A stretch of DNA of 64,000 bases from Oxyruncus cristatus (lineage: Eukaryota > Chordata > Aves > Passeriformes > Cotingidae), in the NCBI GenBank assembly GCA_013399855.1, contig VXAY01007012.1, positions 2,533 to 66,532 of the forward strand. The letters are read 5' to 3'. Of the stretch, positions 12,027-23,043 are shown piece after piece. The notes below the pieces were generated by a model. That model ran no database searches and had not been told where the DNA came from. It saw only the letters and a list, made by a program, of their open reading frames with translations. Position 1 is the stretch's first letter; each line of letters begins with the position of its first letter. Position numbers and translations under genes: made by a program.

Positions 12027-12792
12027 AAATAGAAGGGAATTAAGGACCCTCAGGACTGGGGAAAAAAATATGCAAAAAACAGCCCCACAAACAGATAGAG
12101 TTTGGGCTAACAATCCCACTTCAAAAATATCTCTGCTGTACCCCAGTCACAAGTAGGGGTTTGTATTCTTCAGAGGGTAACAATGGCACTTAGATGTGCC
12201 CACCTGGCTATTTTTTGTCGACCCCAAGTTTTGCAAAAAGCGTTGCACAGACTGTGTGGACTAACTGTAGGAACCAGGTTGCGTTGGCCAGTCTCTGAGA
12301 TGGAGGCACCCAGTGCACTGCACAACCCAGGAAGGTAAAAGCCTTTGATTAAAGCTCCTTGAGCCATAGGTAACGTCAGTATGAATTAGATGACAGGGTT
12401 ACTCTCACCTCCCTGAGTTCTTACCACAACACTGCAGTGTTTCTGTTTCATGTGTGGGGACACACAAACAATTTTTTCTTATGAAATGTTATTGAGAGAG
12501 ATGTGGGTGATCAAACTGACCGAGATGAGTTCATCTGTTCTAACTCAGGTTATATTTGGTGCTGAGGCTGAGTGAGAGAGCCTTGGAGATACTTAATCCC
12601 ATCTGAAAATGGTAACATTAATCATGTTCTTGAGGACCCTATTCCTGACCTTTAGATTGATAGAGAGCCACCTACCATTCACTCACTTACATTAGATGCC
12701 AGATTTTTGGATGTCAAATTAAAATTAAATCTTCCCCACTAGAATTAAAATAAGCCAATAAAGAGATTTGGCCATGCAAAAAAAAAAAAAAA
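12027..12792. other. Unique non-coding stretch
   Basis: No repeat family or gene was recognised. It ends in an A-run that runs straight into the assembly gap. Confidence 0.5.
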
Positions 12793-12841
12793 NNNNNNNN
12801 NNNNNNNNNNNNNNNNNNNNNNNNNNNNNNNNNNNNNNNNN
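12793..12841. other. Assembly gap (49 N) inside an A-rich tract
   Basis: Forty-nine N, preceded by A14 and followed by CAAAAAAAG and a second A-run at about 12865-12881. The gap sits inside or beside homopolymer DNA, which explains the sequencing failure. True length is unknown. Confidence 0.98.
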
Positions 12842-13640
12842 CAAAAAAAGAAATTTACCCAGGAAAAAAAAAAAAAAAAAATAAAGTGTCACATCAGAAA
12901 CAAGGAAGACAGTGCCATTCACAAGCACACCTCGGTCTTTGTCCAAAGTATTATGCACAAGGCTGATTATGCATTTACAAGAAAATTATTTTAAAATAGG
13001 AGACAAAAGCTGAAAGGGGCCATGAGTCTGGGAATAAGTGCAGTGGTCAACAAATACATTTGGTAGGTGGATGCAAAAGAGAGACAATCTAAACCACAAT
13101 GTTGTCATGAATAAGGATGTTATAAATTGTCCATTAGTACATTTAGCCTGGAAATAGGGATATGATCATATGTTTTAGCAAGTGGCTGACCTATATAAAG
13201 CAGGATTCACCATCCAATTCCATGTGCCTGTGATACAGCCTGTGCAATCTCCTTAGCTATTCATGTCTCATTATACATGACACATCCTTCTTGATTCACA
13301 TTAGCCACAGAATGCTGGTTTTTGCTGACTGCATCTTTCTCTTAAAAGACATTAAAAAGGGGTGAGGGGAGTGAGAAGAAAACCCTTAACTGTGAAAGTA
13401 GGAAAAGAGAAAAAAGGAGCTTAGTGCAATGTGTGCATGTGTGTGCTCATTTGCAGATGTCCCTAACACTAAACACAGTGTAAAATGTACAGTCAGAACT
13501 GGATTAGAATATCTGTCTGGAACTGAAATTCAATTTTTTTTTTTTTTATCTGTCTCACAGTTCTTAAAGGATTTGAGATTTCTTAGCTTATAAAGTATCT
13601 CAGAAAATGTAATGAACACTAAGACAAAACTTAGAGTTGA
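12842..13640. other. Unique non-coding stretch
   Basis: Holds an A-run just after the gap and a T-run at about 13533-13548. No gene or transposon was recognised. Confidence 0.5.
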
Positions 13641-14180
13641 CCACTTTGCCCTGTGACAACCTTGCCCAAGAGCTGTGCCCTCAGACATACTCTAGAAGCA
13701 ATTTGCCTCTTGCTTAAACACAGAACAGGTAGATGCTGGGCAAGGTCTCAGAAAGAGTTCATTCGATGGGCTCACGGGCTTCAGCTTGGGACAAGGTATT
13801 GAATTTCTAGGCCACAAAGACCGAGTACTTAGTCTTTGACCTAGTGACTAATCCAGTTAGTCCCTGGAAGAACATCCCACCCAGAGGCATATCTTGAAAG
13901 GCAGAGTCCATGCTAATCAGTGCAATAGCATGACCTACATCCTACCGCAAAAATCCATGTATGTGAAATATCCCTGAGGCCTGGGGCACTCCAGAGGTTA
14001 AAATAAGAAACATATTTACTTAATAGTTAGCTAAAGCCTTACCGAAAGCTCTTATAACTATAAAAGCTCCCAACCCCTTTTCCACTCCCTTTCTTCCTCC
14101 TTCCTCTGAAACTACAAAGAGAACACTCAGTAAACTACTGGTTTAGGGCACAGAAAGGCATCCAGTCAAAGCTTCTTGGG
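13640..14180 (+). other. Possible LTR- or promoter-like segment (unproven)
   Basis: A GC-richer segment that ends with a TATA-like ACTATAAAAGCTCCCAACCC at about 14057-14076. This is followed by a C/T-rich tract (CCACTCCCTTTCTTCCTCCT) and an AGTAAA word, an order seen in retroviral LTRs and in RNA polymerase II promoters. I recognise no specific LTR family, and no TG...CA ends or target duplication were found. It could equally be unique DNA. Confidence 0.2.
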
Positions 14181-15509
14181 TTATGTCGTGAGATGTAATT
14201 TACCATCTCAAAGGTCAGAAAATGTGATGTAAAATGAATCAAAAGACCAAGAGAGAAAACAATCAAATTTCAGCAGCAGAGAACAGCAGAGCAGTGGCTC
14301 TTGCAGATGTGACTAAGGCAAGGAAATGATAACTTAACACAGGAGGATAGGAGTCCAAAGCCTCTGCAGTTCACTCTGGTGACAGTGCCAAGATGTATGT
14401 CTGGGTAAGGTGAGCAAGGGTCAGACAAACAGGTATTTCTCACAGGCAAAAGGCACACAAAATGCATCTGTTTATAGGTACAGCCAGCTCTGGTTCTCCC
14501 ATAGACTGCCTTTGAATTGCAGTATCTTGCTATGAGGAAGCTGAGTTTTAGCTGCTGAACCTACACTGAAGCACATGGAGCATCTTTTTCTCAACAGGGA
14601 TAGCCTACTTTCAAAGCAAAATACTTTAAAAATAATAACTAAAAAAAAAAAAAATCTCAAAAATCCTGTCAAGAGAATAAATTTTTATTAGTGCCAATAC
14701 ATAAAGGTAAGGCAGCAGTAGCTGGAGAAGGTCAATCCTTAGGACTTGCTCCAGACAGCAGTGTACTCTTCTATTCTAATGCTGTTCCAAATATTCCCAA
14801 AAAAAGTCCAGCATTGCCCCTGAGTGCACTCATGGACAGACTTTCAAGTACTCCAGTTATGTGTGATCTGAGATATGGCTTCCCTGCCTCCAAGTTGAAA
14901 CACACACAAAACTTTATTCTTTTACCATCCCTGGGAGACATAAAGAACTGTGACCTTGTGATAAAATTGCAAGTGAGAACTGCAGGTGTGGAGAAAGATG
15001 TCAACATTTTTCACCAAAATTTGGGACGAAACCTACATAGTCCTACTAGCCAAGAAAATAATCTTATTGTTTACATCCACTTTGGTCCACTATAATCTCA
15101 AAATATAAAATAATCCTGAAATACAGAACCTGTGTGGTTGCAAACTACAGCTCTGTATTTTTCACATATCCCCATATATAAATAAATCATAACAAATTTA
15201 TGCAAATACTTAATACATTAGAGAATTGTTTGAGTGCCTGAAAGGGAACATAGGTTCACCCCTATATTCTTGTTTTATTTTCATGTAATGGACATGTTAC
15301 TCCTGTTACCCATCTGTGGAAACTTTAATGAAGCTGAAGCTGAACAGGGTTAGAAACACTGATCCTGAAAAATTAGAATCACAGGCAGAGGATACCTTTA
15401 AATCTTCATTGCTGGTTGTACCTTACAATTTAAACAATGGACTTTTTTTTTTTCTCCTAATGTCAGAAGACAGTAGGGAAGTAGAGAAAAGTCAGAGGAA
15501 AAAAAAAGG
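14181..15509. other. Unique non-coding stretch with a 134-codon open frame
   Basis: The plus-strand open frame at 14691-15095 begins at GTG, not ATG. It resembles no family I know and lacks a Kozak-type start or evident splice context. An A-run occurs at about 14641-14654 and a T-run at 15442-15452. Treated as non-coding. Confidence 0.45.
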
Positions 15510-15666
15510 TTTTGGATGCCTCATCCCTGGAAATGTTCAAGGCCATGTTGGATGGGGCTTTGATCAATCTGGTTTAGTGGAAGGTGTCCCTGCTCAGGGT
15601 AGGGGGGATGGAACTAGATGGTGCTTAAAGTTCTTTCCAACCCCAACTATTCTATGATTCTATGAG
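15510..15666 (+). mobile_element. CR1 LINE 3' terminus
   Basis: About 155 bases of CR1 3' end: GGATGCCTCATCCCTGGAAA, TGGTTTAGTGGAAGGTGTCC, CTTTCCAACCCCAACTATTC, then a clean ATTCTATGATTCTATGA terminus. A severely 5'-truncated insertion. Confidence 0.95.
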
Positions 15667-18600
15667 AAGATAAAAGGAGAAAAATAATGGGCAGGAAATG
15701 GATATTACATGGCAAAGCCCCTTTACACTGCAGTAGAAATGCTTACATGTTAAGCAGATTTTGAAGTCTTTATCTAGACCAAAATCTGAAGTCAGGTGAT
15801 GTTCAAAAACTCATTGGAATCAGTAGGAAGTCTTCCATTGATTTCAACAACTATCCATGAGCCCTAAATCTGACATGTTACAAAAAATTAATAAAGATCC
15901 GGAGGTACCCATAAATATTTCCACACTTGAAGTCCATCCTACAGTTCATACGTGGAAACTTTGAGGGTATTTCATCCATGCTTATTTCTTTTGCATGGAG
16001 TACTGTGAACAACATCTAAAACTCTCCCCCCTTTTCCTGAGAACAAAGACATTATCCTGCAATTCTAATACATCTTTTGTCATTGGACATTATTTCAGGT
16101 GACTTCTCTGCTATTCAATCATGTGAGATAGCCAGAAAGATAAATGCCTTTAGGGATAGCAAAGAACAATACAGCAATATTTTAATGTGTCCTGGGTTTC
16201 TGTATTTTTTTTTTTAATTTTATTTTTAATTCCCCCCTCTAAAGTTTACTTGACAACTGCATTTATTTCATGTTGCAGTTGTTACAGGTTAACACTATTG
16301 TTTTATCAGGAAACATTTATCTTCAGGAAGAAAGTTATCCTAATACAGGACATATCTTATCCAAGGACAAATAGAAAGGGGAACATTTCCAGAGGGTAAT
16401 GTTAATGTCCCTAATGCTATAAAAATAAATGAAATCTGATTAACACTACAATGAAGAGGTAAGTCATAGCTTGTATATAAAATATAGTTGCCTTGATTGG
16501 GAGCACTATTTTTGGCAGTTCAAGGAAGTGCCCTAGATGATGTGAAGGCATTAAAAATATGAAAAATATCTCAGTGCTTTGGCATTATAAATAGAACTTG
16601 AAATCTGTGAAACTGGGGAGCTTTTTAAGTCAGCTTTTCTGCAGTGAGAAGGAACACATTGCACATCTTCCCTTATGTTTCCAGCATGGGAAACGACACT
16701 TGCACTGTGGGGAAGTTGGTCTGTGTGGCAATGGGAACTTTGGGCACCTCTTATTCTTGAAGGCTGATTCATGCATTTGGCTCCTCCAGGATCAGGAGGG
16801 GGACGGACTTGGAAATCAAGTCATCATTAAAGTTTCTGGACATCAGCAACTTCTGGGGGCATTTGAAAGAAATTTCATCAGACACAAAATTGAAATCCTG
16901 GTGTTGGATACAGATCCAGTTTCCAGATGCAGACAAAGATGACTCTCGCTCAGAATAAGCTGGGAGCTTCTCTTCTGCTGAACTGACAGCATAAAACTAA
17001 TTTTGTCCTTAAATTGCATCTTGCTGTTAGTTGATAATCTTTAGTAGAAAACTTAGGTGGAATTAAACAGGATACAGCATTTTGAGGCAAGTTTGGTGGG
17101 GATGCCAAAGTTCCCTATTAAGGAGATTTGCATTGTGATAGATTTGAACTTTGTAAATGTTGTTAACAAAAAGAAATCCTCTCCTTTCCCCTGTCTCCCA
17201 CACTGCATGAGCATCTGCAGAACGGAAATGGAAATGGAAACCTACATTTTCAAATCAAAATTACAAGTGCAGGAGATCCTGTCTTTTTTTCAAAAATGTT
17301 GAAGTTCTCTGAAATTCAAGTCACCGTTAAAACTGGAAAAGATGGATTTTCACACTTTCAAGTGTCACTTAGAGGAAACTGAAAATTTTCATAGAAATAT
17401 ATGCCTGATCTTAGAAAAGGATGAAATTCAGAAGGCAAGAATACAGATATTTTGGGTGCCCTGTCCAGCAGGCCGTTGGTTTTACTTTGAAACAGCTGCC
17501 ATGAACTTCCAGTGAAATTCTGCATATTCTGGAAATCTAATTTTTTTTTTTTTCAGTTCAAAAGAAAATTTCATTCGTGATTATTATTCTGTTGACAAAA
17601 ACCATCTGAGTCAATCTGAAACAAAGGAACCAAAAGAGTTCAGGACCTATTTCTGTTTCAGCTGTTTTTTTCCACCCGTGTTTCCATGTTTTAGTTATAA
17701 TGAGAAAGTGATGCAATGCTCATCAGCTTGAGTACAAGATAAAACCTTTATATCAATGATTTTATACCATAGACAGGGTGGCATCAAATTCTACATGTAA
17801 ATGGGAATAATTATAGCAGTAGAAGGTAGCTTTATTCACATGGCAGCCCTTTGCTTTAAGATATGACAATTTAACTGATGTTAGTTGAAAAACAGTTATT
17901 CCTCTGTGAAAAGAGGAAAACCTACCTACTTTCTAAACAAGAGATATTGCTTAATCTTTTTTTATTGTATTCATATGCATTGAGACACACCTTGTGTCTC
18001 CAGAATTAAGCTGAATTAAATCTGCAAGGCTTTGGGGTCAACATTTAAGTTCTTGGCTCCAGCCGGATTTTCACAGTGCTGTGAGCCAGTGGCAGACACA
18101 GCCTAAATCTAAACAGGTGAGGTCTGACTTTGCAAGTCTGCAGCTGGGCTGGTTTGAAACATAAACCACATGGAGGAGACTCCCACTGCTGGAAGGAGGC
18201 TGGTGTGCCCCCAGTAAATCCACACAAACATTCAGCTGCATTGAGAGGAAGGAAAGATGTGAATGGAGGCAAAAAGAAAGTCTCAAAAACACAGGTATAT
18301 GCTGAGATACTGAACAGTTTGAGGAAAGATTAGCTCTTGTTTCACATCCATTCCTGTTGCCACAAAATACATAAGCAAAACTACCTTCAGAAACAGGAGA
18401 TATCCAGGGCAATGTCATTTCCCACCACTGAATTCATTTACACCATTAAGAATTATCTTCATATTTCCATTATTTCCAATTTCCAAGTAAGCTAAGCCTG
18501 TAAGCTTTTGCTATTAAGCTTGTCCATACTTCAACATTTACATTTGCATCTCTTTTTCTGGTACATAATTCATTAGCTTATTTATCTATCTTTTTAATTT

Positions 18601-19559
18601 TTATGCCCATCTGCTTAATTATCTTCTTAGAGAGATTATCAAGGCTTTCCATTTTCTTTGATGTCAATTTGAAAAGGGACAATGAGTTTAGAGACAACCA
18701 TCATTTCAGCCATTTTGATGACAAGCCTTGTCCTTTGACCGGCTTGGCAATCATCTGACCCCCTTCCTGACCTTTGCATAATTACCTATCCAATTTCCTT
18801 ATCACCATTCTCCTTTTCAGTTCCTAAAAGCAATATAACTGTGGTCACTGTCAAAGTCATGGTGACCTTGTCAGGACTCCTTCTATAGCCCTAATGAGAT
18901 AACCAATTAATCACATATTCCTTTATCTCAATCTCAAGTAATTTCTAAAACTCCTGTTATGTCTTCTTTTTTTCTTTGACTAAGTGTTAATTAACTTGAC
19001 CAACTCTACCATTTTTACATTCACCCATCATTTAAAACAATAAAATATATCTGAATAGTTTTGTTCCTACATTTCCTCCACTTATTCAGAAACATCAGTT
19101 ACTTTCCAGATTAATTTTTTCCTCTACTGTGTACTCCTTAAAAAAACACAAGGTCTAAGGAACCATTGTGAAAGCAAAGTCCATGAAGCTATTACACAAA
19201 TCATTTGCAATAATAAATATCAAGGCTTTTTTCCAGATGGAATAGGTGGAAAAAATGTCAGCTTCAGCTTGCTTCCAAGGTGAGGGTGGAGGATATTCTA
19301 CCTGCCTTCCCTGCTGATTTCTTAAGTCTTTCAAAAACTCCAGAAGAAATAGATAGGCCACTCCCTGAGACCATTAGAGAAAATTACAACTGTCAAAAAA
19401 GTAATTTTGATACAGATGTTTATGGCATCCCTAACGTTTTTGTCTACTTCCTAAACTTGCTGAAGTATGTTCCATACTTCTCAAAGGAATTTTTCTCCAT
19501 ATAGACATTGTCCCAATTTAAATGTATCAAAGACCAATGCAGAATGGAGGAAGAAAAGA
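15667..19559. other. Long repeat-poor non-coding stretch
   Basis: About 3.9 kb without CR1 or a gene. A degenerate old repeat is suspected at 15775-15875. 16560-16960 has a 114-codon frame without recognisable motifs. 18660-18950 is complex unique DNA with GACCTTTGCATAATTACC and CCAATTAATCACATATTC, a candidate conserved non-coding block judged by eye. Confidence 0.45.
15775..15875. repeat. Possible relic of an old sauropsid interspersed repeat
   Basis: The words CTCATTGGAATCAGTAGGAA and TCTTCCATTGATTTCAACAA resemble a very common old repeat of birds, turtles and crocodilians that is built around 'CATTGACTTCAATGG'. I do not recall its library name. A similar word occurs at about 62735-62757. 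Confidence 0.35.
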
Positions 19560-19990
19560 ATCATAGAATCATAAATTTATAAAATGGTTTGGGTTGGAAG
19601 GGTCTTTAATGATCATCTAGTTCCAATCCCCTGCCATGAGCGGGGATGCCTCTCACTAGACCAGGTTGCTCAGAGCCCCATCCAACCTGGACTTGAACAC
19701 TTCCAGGGATGGAGCAGCCACAGCTTCTCTAGGCAACCTGTGCCAGTTCCTCACCACCCTCACAGTAATGAATTTCTTCCTCATATCTAATCTAAACCCA
19801 CCCTCTGTCATTTCAAAACCATTGCCCCTTGTCCTGTCACTATCTTCCCATATAAAAAGTCCCTCTCCCTCCTTTTTATAAGCCCCCTTAAAATAATGGA
19901 CGGCCTCAGAGAGGTTTCACTGAAGCCAGCCCTCTATTCTCCACGCTGAACAATCCCAGTCCTCTCAGCCTGTCTTCCAGCCAGAAATAA
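19560..19990 (-). mobile_element. CR1 LINE fragment, 3' end intact, with A-run at its 5' border
   Basis: Minus-strand CR1: ATCATAGAATCATAAATTTA terminus, GGTTTGGGTTGGAAGGGTCT, CCATGAGCGGGGATGCCTCT, GGATGGAGCAGCCACAGCTT and AACAATCCCAGTCCTCTCAG. The phrase AATAATGGAC occurs twice, at about 19892-19901 and 19985-19994. An A-rich run (A15, TAAAAAAA) follows at about 19999-20022. Confidence 0.93.
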
Positions 19991-20930
19991 TGGACTTCAA
20001 AAAAAAAAAAAAATAAAAAAAGGTCTATCAAGTCCATATAAGTGCACCAAAGTGGGTTAAGGAGATCTTCCTGCCAAGACAATCCCAGCTGTTGCTGTGC
20101 AGCATCAGACCAGGTATCTATAGCCGTGTTTGTGCTGCTTTCAGGTTGAGTTGGTAAGCTTTCAATGCACACATAACTGGCTCGAGTAAAGTCAGCTCAG
20201 CTGTCCCTGGCCTTTATCTCCTCTGAGGTCTAATTCCGGGGGCAACTTGTGAGGAGCCAGCTCAGGTGTATGCAGCCACAGGATACACATGCCTCAGGAG
20301 GAGTTGAATCAAGGCTGAGAGTACAGGATCCAGCATGTTTTTCAGGGATATCAGGCAAGCTGGCTTTCAGAGAAAGGAGAGTCATGGGAAGGAATATCTT
20401 CCAGAAGGTTTCAGGTGAGACAGGCATTCTGTACGCTTTTCATCTGAGTCCCAGACAAGCCATTGCAGTGAAAAATTGAAGTCTTTTGGTAGATATATAA
20501 ATTTTGAGGTCAAAAAGGACTATTATGATTATCCACTCTGATCTATGAATAACAGTGCTGTGGGCTCTTTACTACACCCCCATCAGACTCTTTGCCATCC
20601 CAGGATATCTGCCTTGAAAGAGGTAAGGTCTAATCAATAAAATTTCTCTGCAGCAAGTAGTCTTAATGAATCCCTCCAAAACTGCACATAAACAAAGTCA
20701 ACAGATGTTAAACACATGATCAATAGGCAAAGGCTGTAACTGAACAGCGTTCATCTCTTCTTCAAAACTGAAATACTCATGGAGGGAAATGGTGCCAAAA
20801 CAAATACAAGCAAAGCAATAGCCTGGAAATACTTTAAACATATTATTTGAATTCTCAGAAGTATCATTTTTAACTTAAAGTAAACATTGGCATTCAAACC
20901 TAACAGTCTGCGTAATCCAGTCTTGAAGTG
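19991..20930. other. Unique non-coding stretch
   Basis: No repeat family was recognised after the A-rich run. Open frames of 65-88 codons overlap on both strands without known motifs. Confidence 0.45.
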
Positions 20931-21510
20931 TAACTTTATTTGTTATGGGGATTTGCTCAAGGAAAGGGGGAGGGAGAGAGAGGTGGGAAAATAAATAAAA
21001 GCACCCGTCCTTCCAAAAAAAAAAAAACGCCACTTCTCCTGCTACAGAGAGGAACCGGTTGTTTCTGCAACGCTGCAGACATTTCACAAGGTCGTGGAAG
21101 TGACTGTCTCAAGCTGCTTTAGCAATCTTGGAGGAAGGAGGGATTGAATTGTTATGTGCTTGGATGTTCACTTGGCACGCCGGGATGGGTGGTCTTTGTT
21201 GCTGTTTTAATAGGAGTCAGAGGCGAGGATGTGCCAGCCAGATTTCCACCCTCGTGAGTGCGGGAGCTGGGAGCTGTGGGATTACTCCTGTGTGAGGAAG
21301 GAAGGTCCATAACCCTCCTCCTTTGGGAGTCTCTTGTGTCATGCTGCGGCCCACCGGCTTTTCCTGAAATAGTGCCGGCTTCTGGCAATCTCCAAATAAA
21401 GTCTTCAATTAACAGGGAAACAAAAGCCTCTGAGGACTCCAGCCAGGATGTGCTATTAAATGGGAGAGGTTGCAAGCACCTTTTCCAGCTGAGAGAGAAA
21501 TGAGGAGAAG
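20930..21510. other. GC-richer, CpG-containing unique patch
   Basis: Visibly richer in G, C and CpG than its neighbours (for example CACGCCGGGATGGG, GTGAGTGCGGGAGC and CTGCGGCCCACCGGC between 21176 and 21356). It includes an A13 run at about 21015-21027. Overlapping open frames of up to 126 codons on the minus strand have no recognisable domain. It could be a small regulatory region or the start of a non-coding transcript; this rests on composition alone. Confidence 0.3.
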
Positions 21511-21604
21511 CATACCAAAAATATTTTAACAAGAGACAATTGGCAGAACAGCACTCCCTTGCTGGGGATCAGTTTTATGCACTCAGGGAAAAAAAAAGAA
21601 ATCT

Positions 21605-21895
21605 TCACAGAATCATGGAATCATGGAGTCACTCAGGCTGGAAAACGCCTTTAAGATCATAGAGTCTAACCAATTACCTAAGTCTGACAAGTCCACCACT
21701 ATACCACTGTGTACCCAAGTGCCACATCTACACATCTGCTCCTAAACACCTCCAGGGAGGATGACTCAACTACTCTCCTGGGCAGATTGTTCCAAGACTC
21801 GACAACTCCTTCCACTAAGATTTTTTTTTCCTAATACTCAATCAAAATCTCTCCTGACATAGCTTGAGGCTGTTTATGATTTTTTCCCGTCTAAA
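21605..21895 (-). mobile_element. CR1 LINE fragment, 3' end intact
   Basis: Minus-strand CR1: CAGAATCATGGAATCATGGA, AAGATCATAGAGTCTAACCA, AACACCTCCAGGGAGGATGA, CTCCTGGGCAGATTGTTCCA and GCTTGAGGCTGTTTATGATT. It is truncated at the 5' end. The AATCATGG pairs are the mutated terminal 8-mers. Confidence 0.93.
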
Positions 21896-21927
21896 TACTA
21901 GCCAATAAACTGAATTAATTAATAAAT

Positions 21928-21985
21928 TAGATGAGTCTTCTTGGCTTTAATTAACTAATTAAGTAGATGAGTCTTCTTGGCTTTA
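21928..21985. repeat. 36-nt tandem duplication
   Basis: The 22-mer beginning TAGATGAGTCTTCTTGGCTT and ending TA occurs identically at 21928-21949 and 21964-21985. The spacer is AATTAACTAATTAAG. The perfect match implies a recent local duplication. Confidence 0.92.
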
Positions 21986-22520
21986 TATTCATCAATTCTC
22001 CATCTCAACAGAGTTATCTGACTTTCAGGGTTCAATATGCCTTGGCCATGCTTTGCTTTGACTGTATTATCTTCATTGCAAAACTAAAACTAATGTCATG
22101 TCATTGCCATTGGTATGCTATGATACACCATTTATATTTACCACCTGAAAAATTGACTTTATATATCTAAGACTGAAATACCTAGTTGAAACTTACTGTC
22201 TAGATTTTCTCTCTGGACAAGGAATTGGAGACAAAATATGAAGAAATTAATTCTGTCCTGAGATATTTTAGTAAAATGAGTAATGTAAGCCACCCTCAAG
22301 AAGCATCCAGCTTTCCTCAGTGGAAGAAAGAGGGATCCTTGCTGACCAGCTAAAATTTATACCTTGACTTCCAGCTGACCGATGCTGGGATGGTGAACCT
22401 GACACGTTTTTGCACAAGGTCATATTGGAAGAGGTATCTTTGTCATTTATGAGTGGGAAAGCAACCAGAACTGACAGCACATATGAGAGACTGCACAGGC
22501 AGCCTACAATAGATTTCTGC

Positions 22521-23043
22521 TGTCATACACTGCTTTTGGCTAGGATAGAGTTAGTTTTCTTCCTTGTAGATGGTACAGGGCTGTATTTTGGATTTAGGAT
22601 GAGAATAACGCTGATAACACACCAATGGTTTGGTTGTTTCTGAGTAGAGCTTACGTTAAACCAAGATCTCAGCTTCTCATACTGTGCTGCCAGTGAGGAG
22701 GGATACAAGGAGGTGGGAGGGGATGCAGCTGGGACAGGTGACCCAAACTGGCCAAAGGAATATTCCAGACCATACAGCATCATGCTGAACAATAATATTG
22801 GTGGGACTTGGACAGGGAGTGGCAGCCACTACCTGGGGACTGGCTGGGCACCAGTCAGCAGGTGGTGGCAATTGCACTGTGCAATTCTCTTACTATTATT
22901 TTCCCTTGTTTTTTCTGTTCTCTTAAATTTTATCTAAACCCATGAGTTCTATCTTTCTTTCTGATTCTCTGTCCCATCCCACTGAGGTGGAGTGAGTGAG
23001 TGGCTCTGTGGTGTTCAGCTGTGTACTGGCTTAAACCACAACA
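22521..23043 (+). mobile_element. Solo LTR of an avian ERVL-like endogenous retrovirus
   Basis: Follows the order I know from a common avian LTR: TTTTGGCTAGGATAGAGTTA at the start, CAGGGCTGTATTTTGGATTT, GGTGGGAGGGGATGCAGCTG, GGAATATTCCAGACCATACA, TGATTCTCTGTCCCATCCCA, GAGTGAGTGAGTGGCTCTGT, ending CTTAAACCACAACA. There is no internal retroviral sequence on either side and no second LTR, so this is a solo LTR left by recombination. It carries no retroviral gene. The usual TATA region is degraded. Family assignment is from memory of the motif order; exact boundaries are uncertain by about 10 bases. Confidence 0.8.

Noticed and set aside
12725..12958. 77-codon frame across the assembly gap
   Set aside because: It contains the N run and poly-Phe from A-tracts; not a coding sequence.
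14691..15095. 134-codon plus-strand open frame as a host gene
   Set aside because: It starts at GTG, has no recognisable domain, lacks splice or promoter context, and this length is expected by chance in 64 kb.
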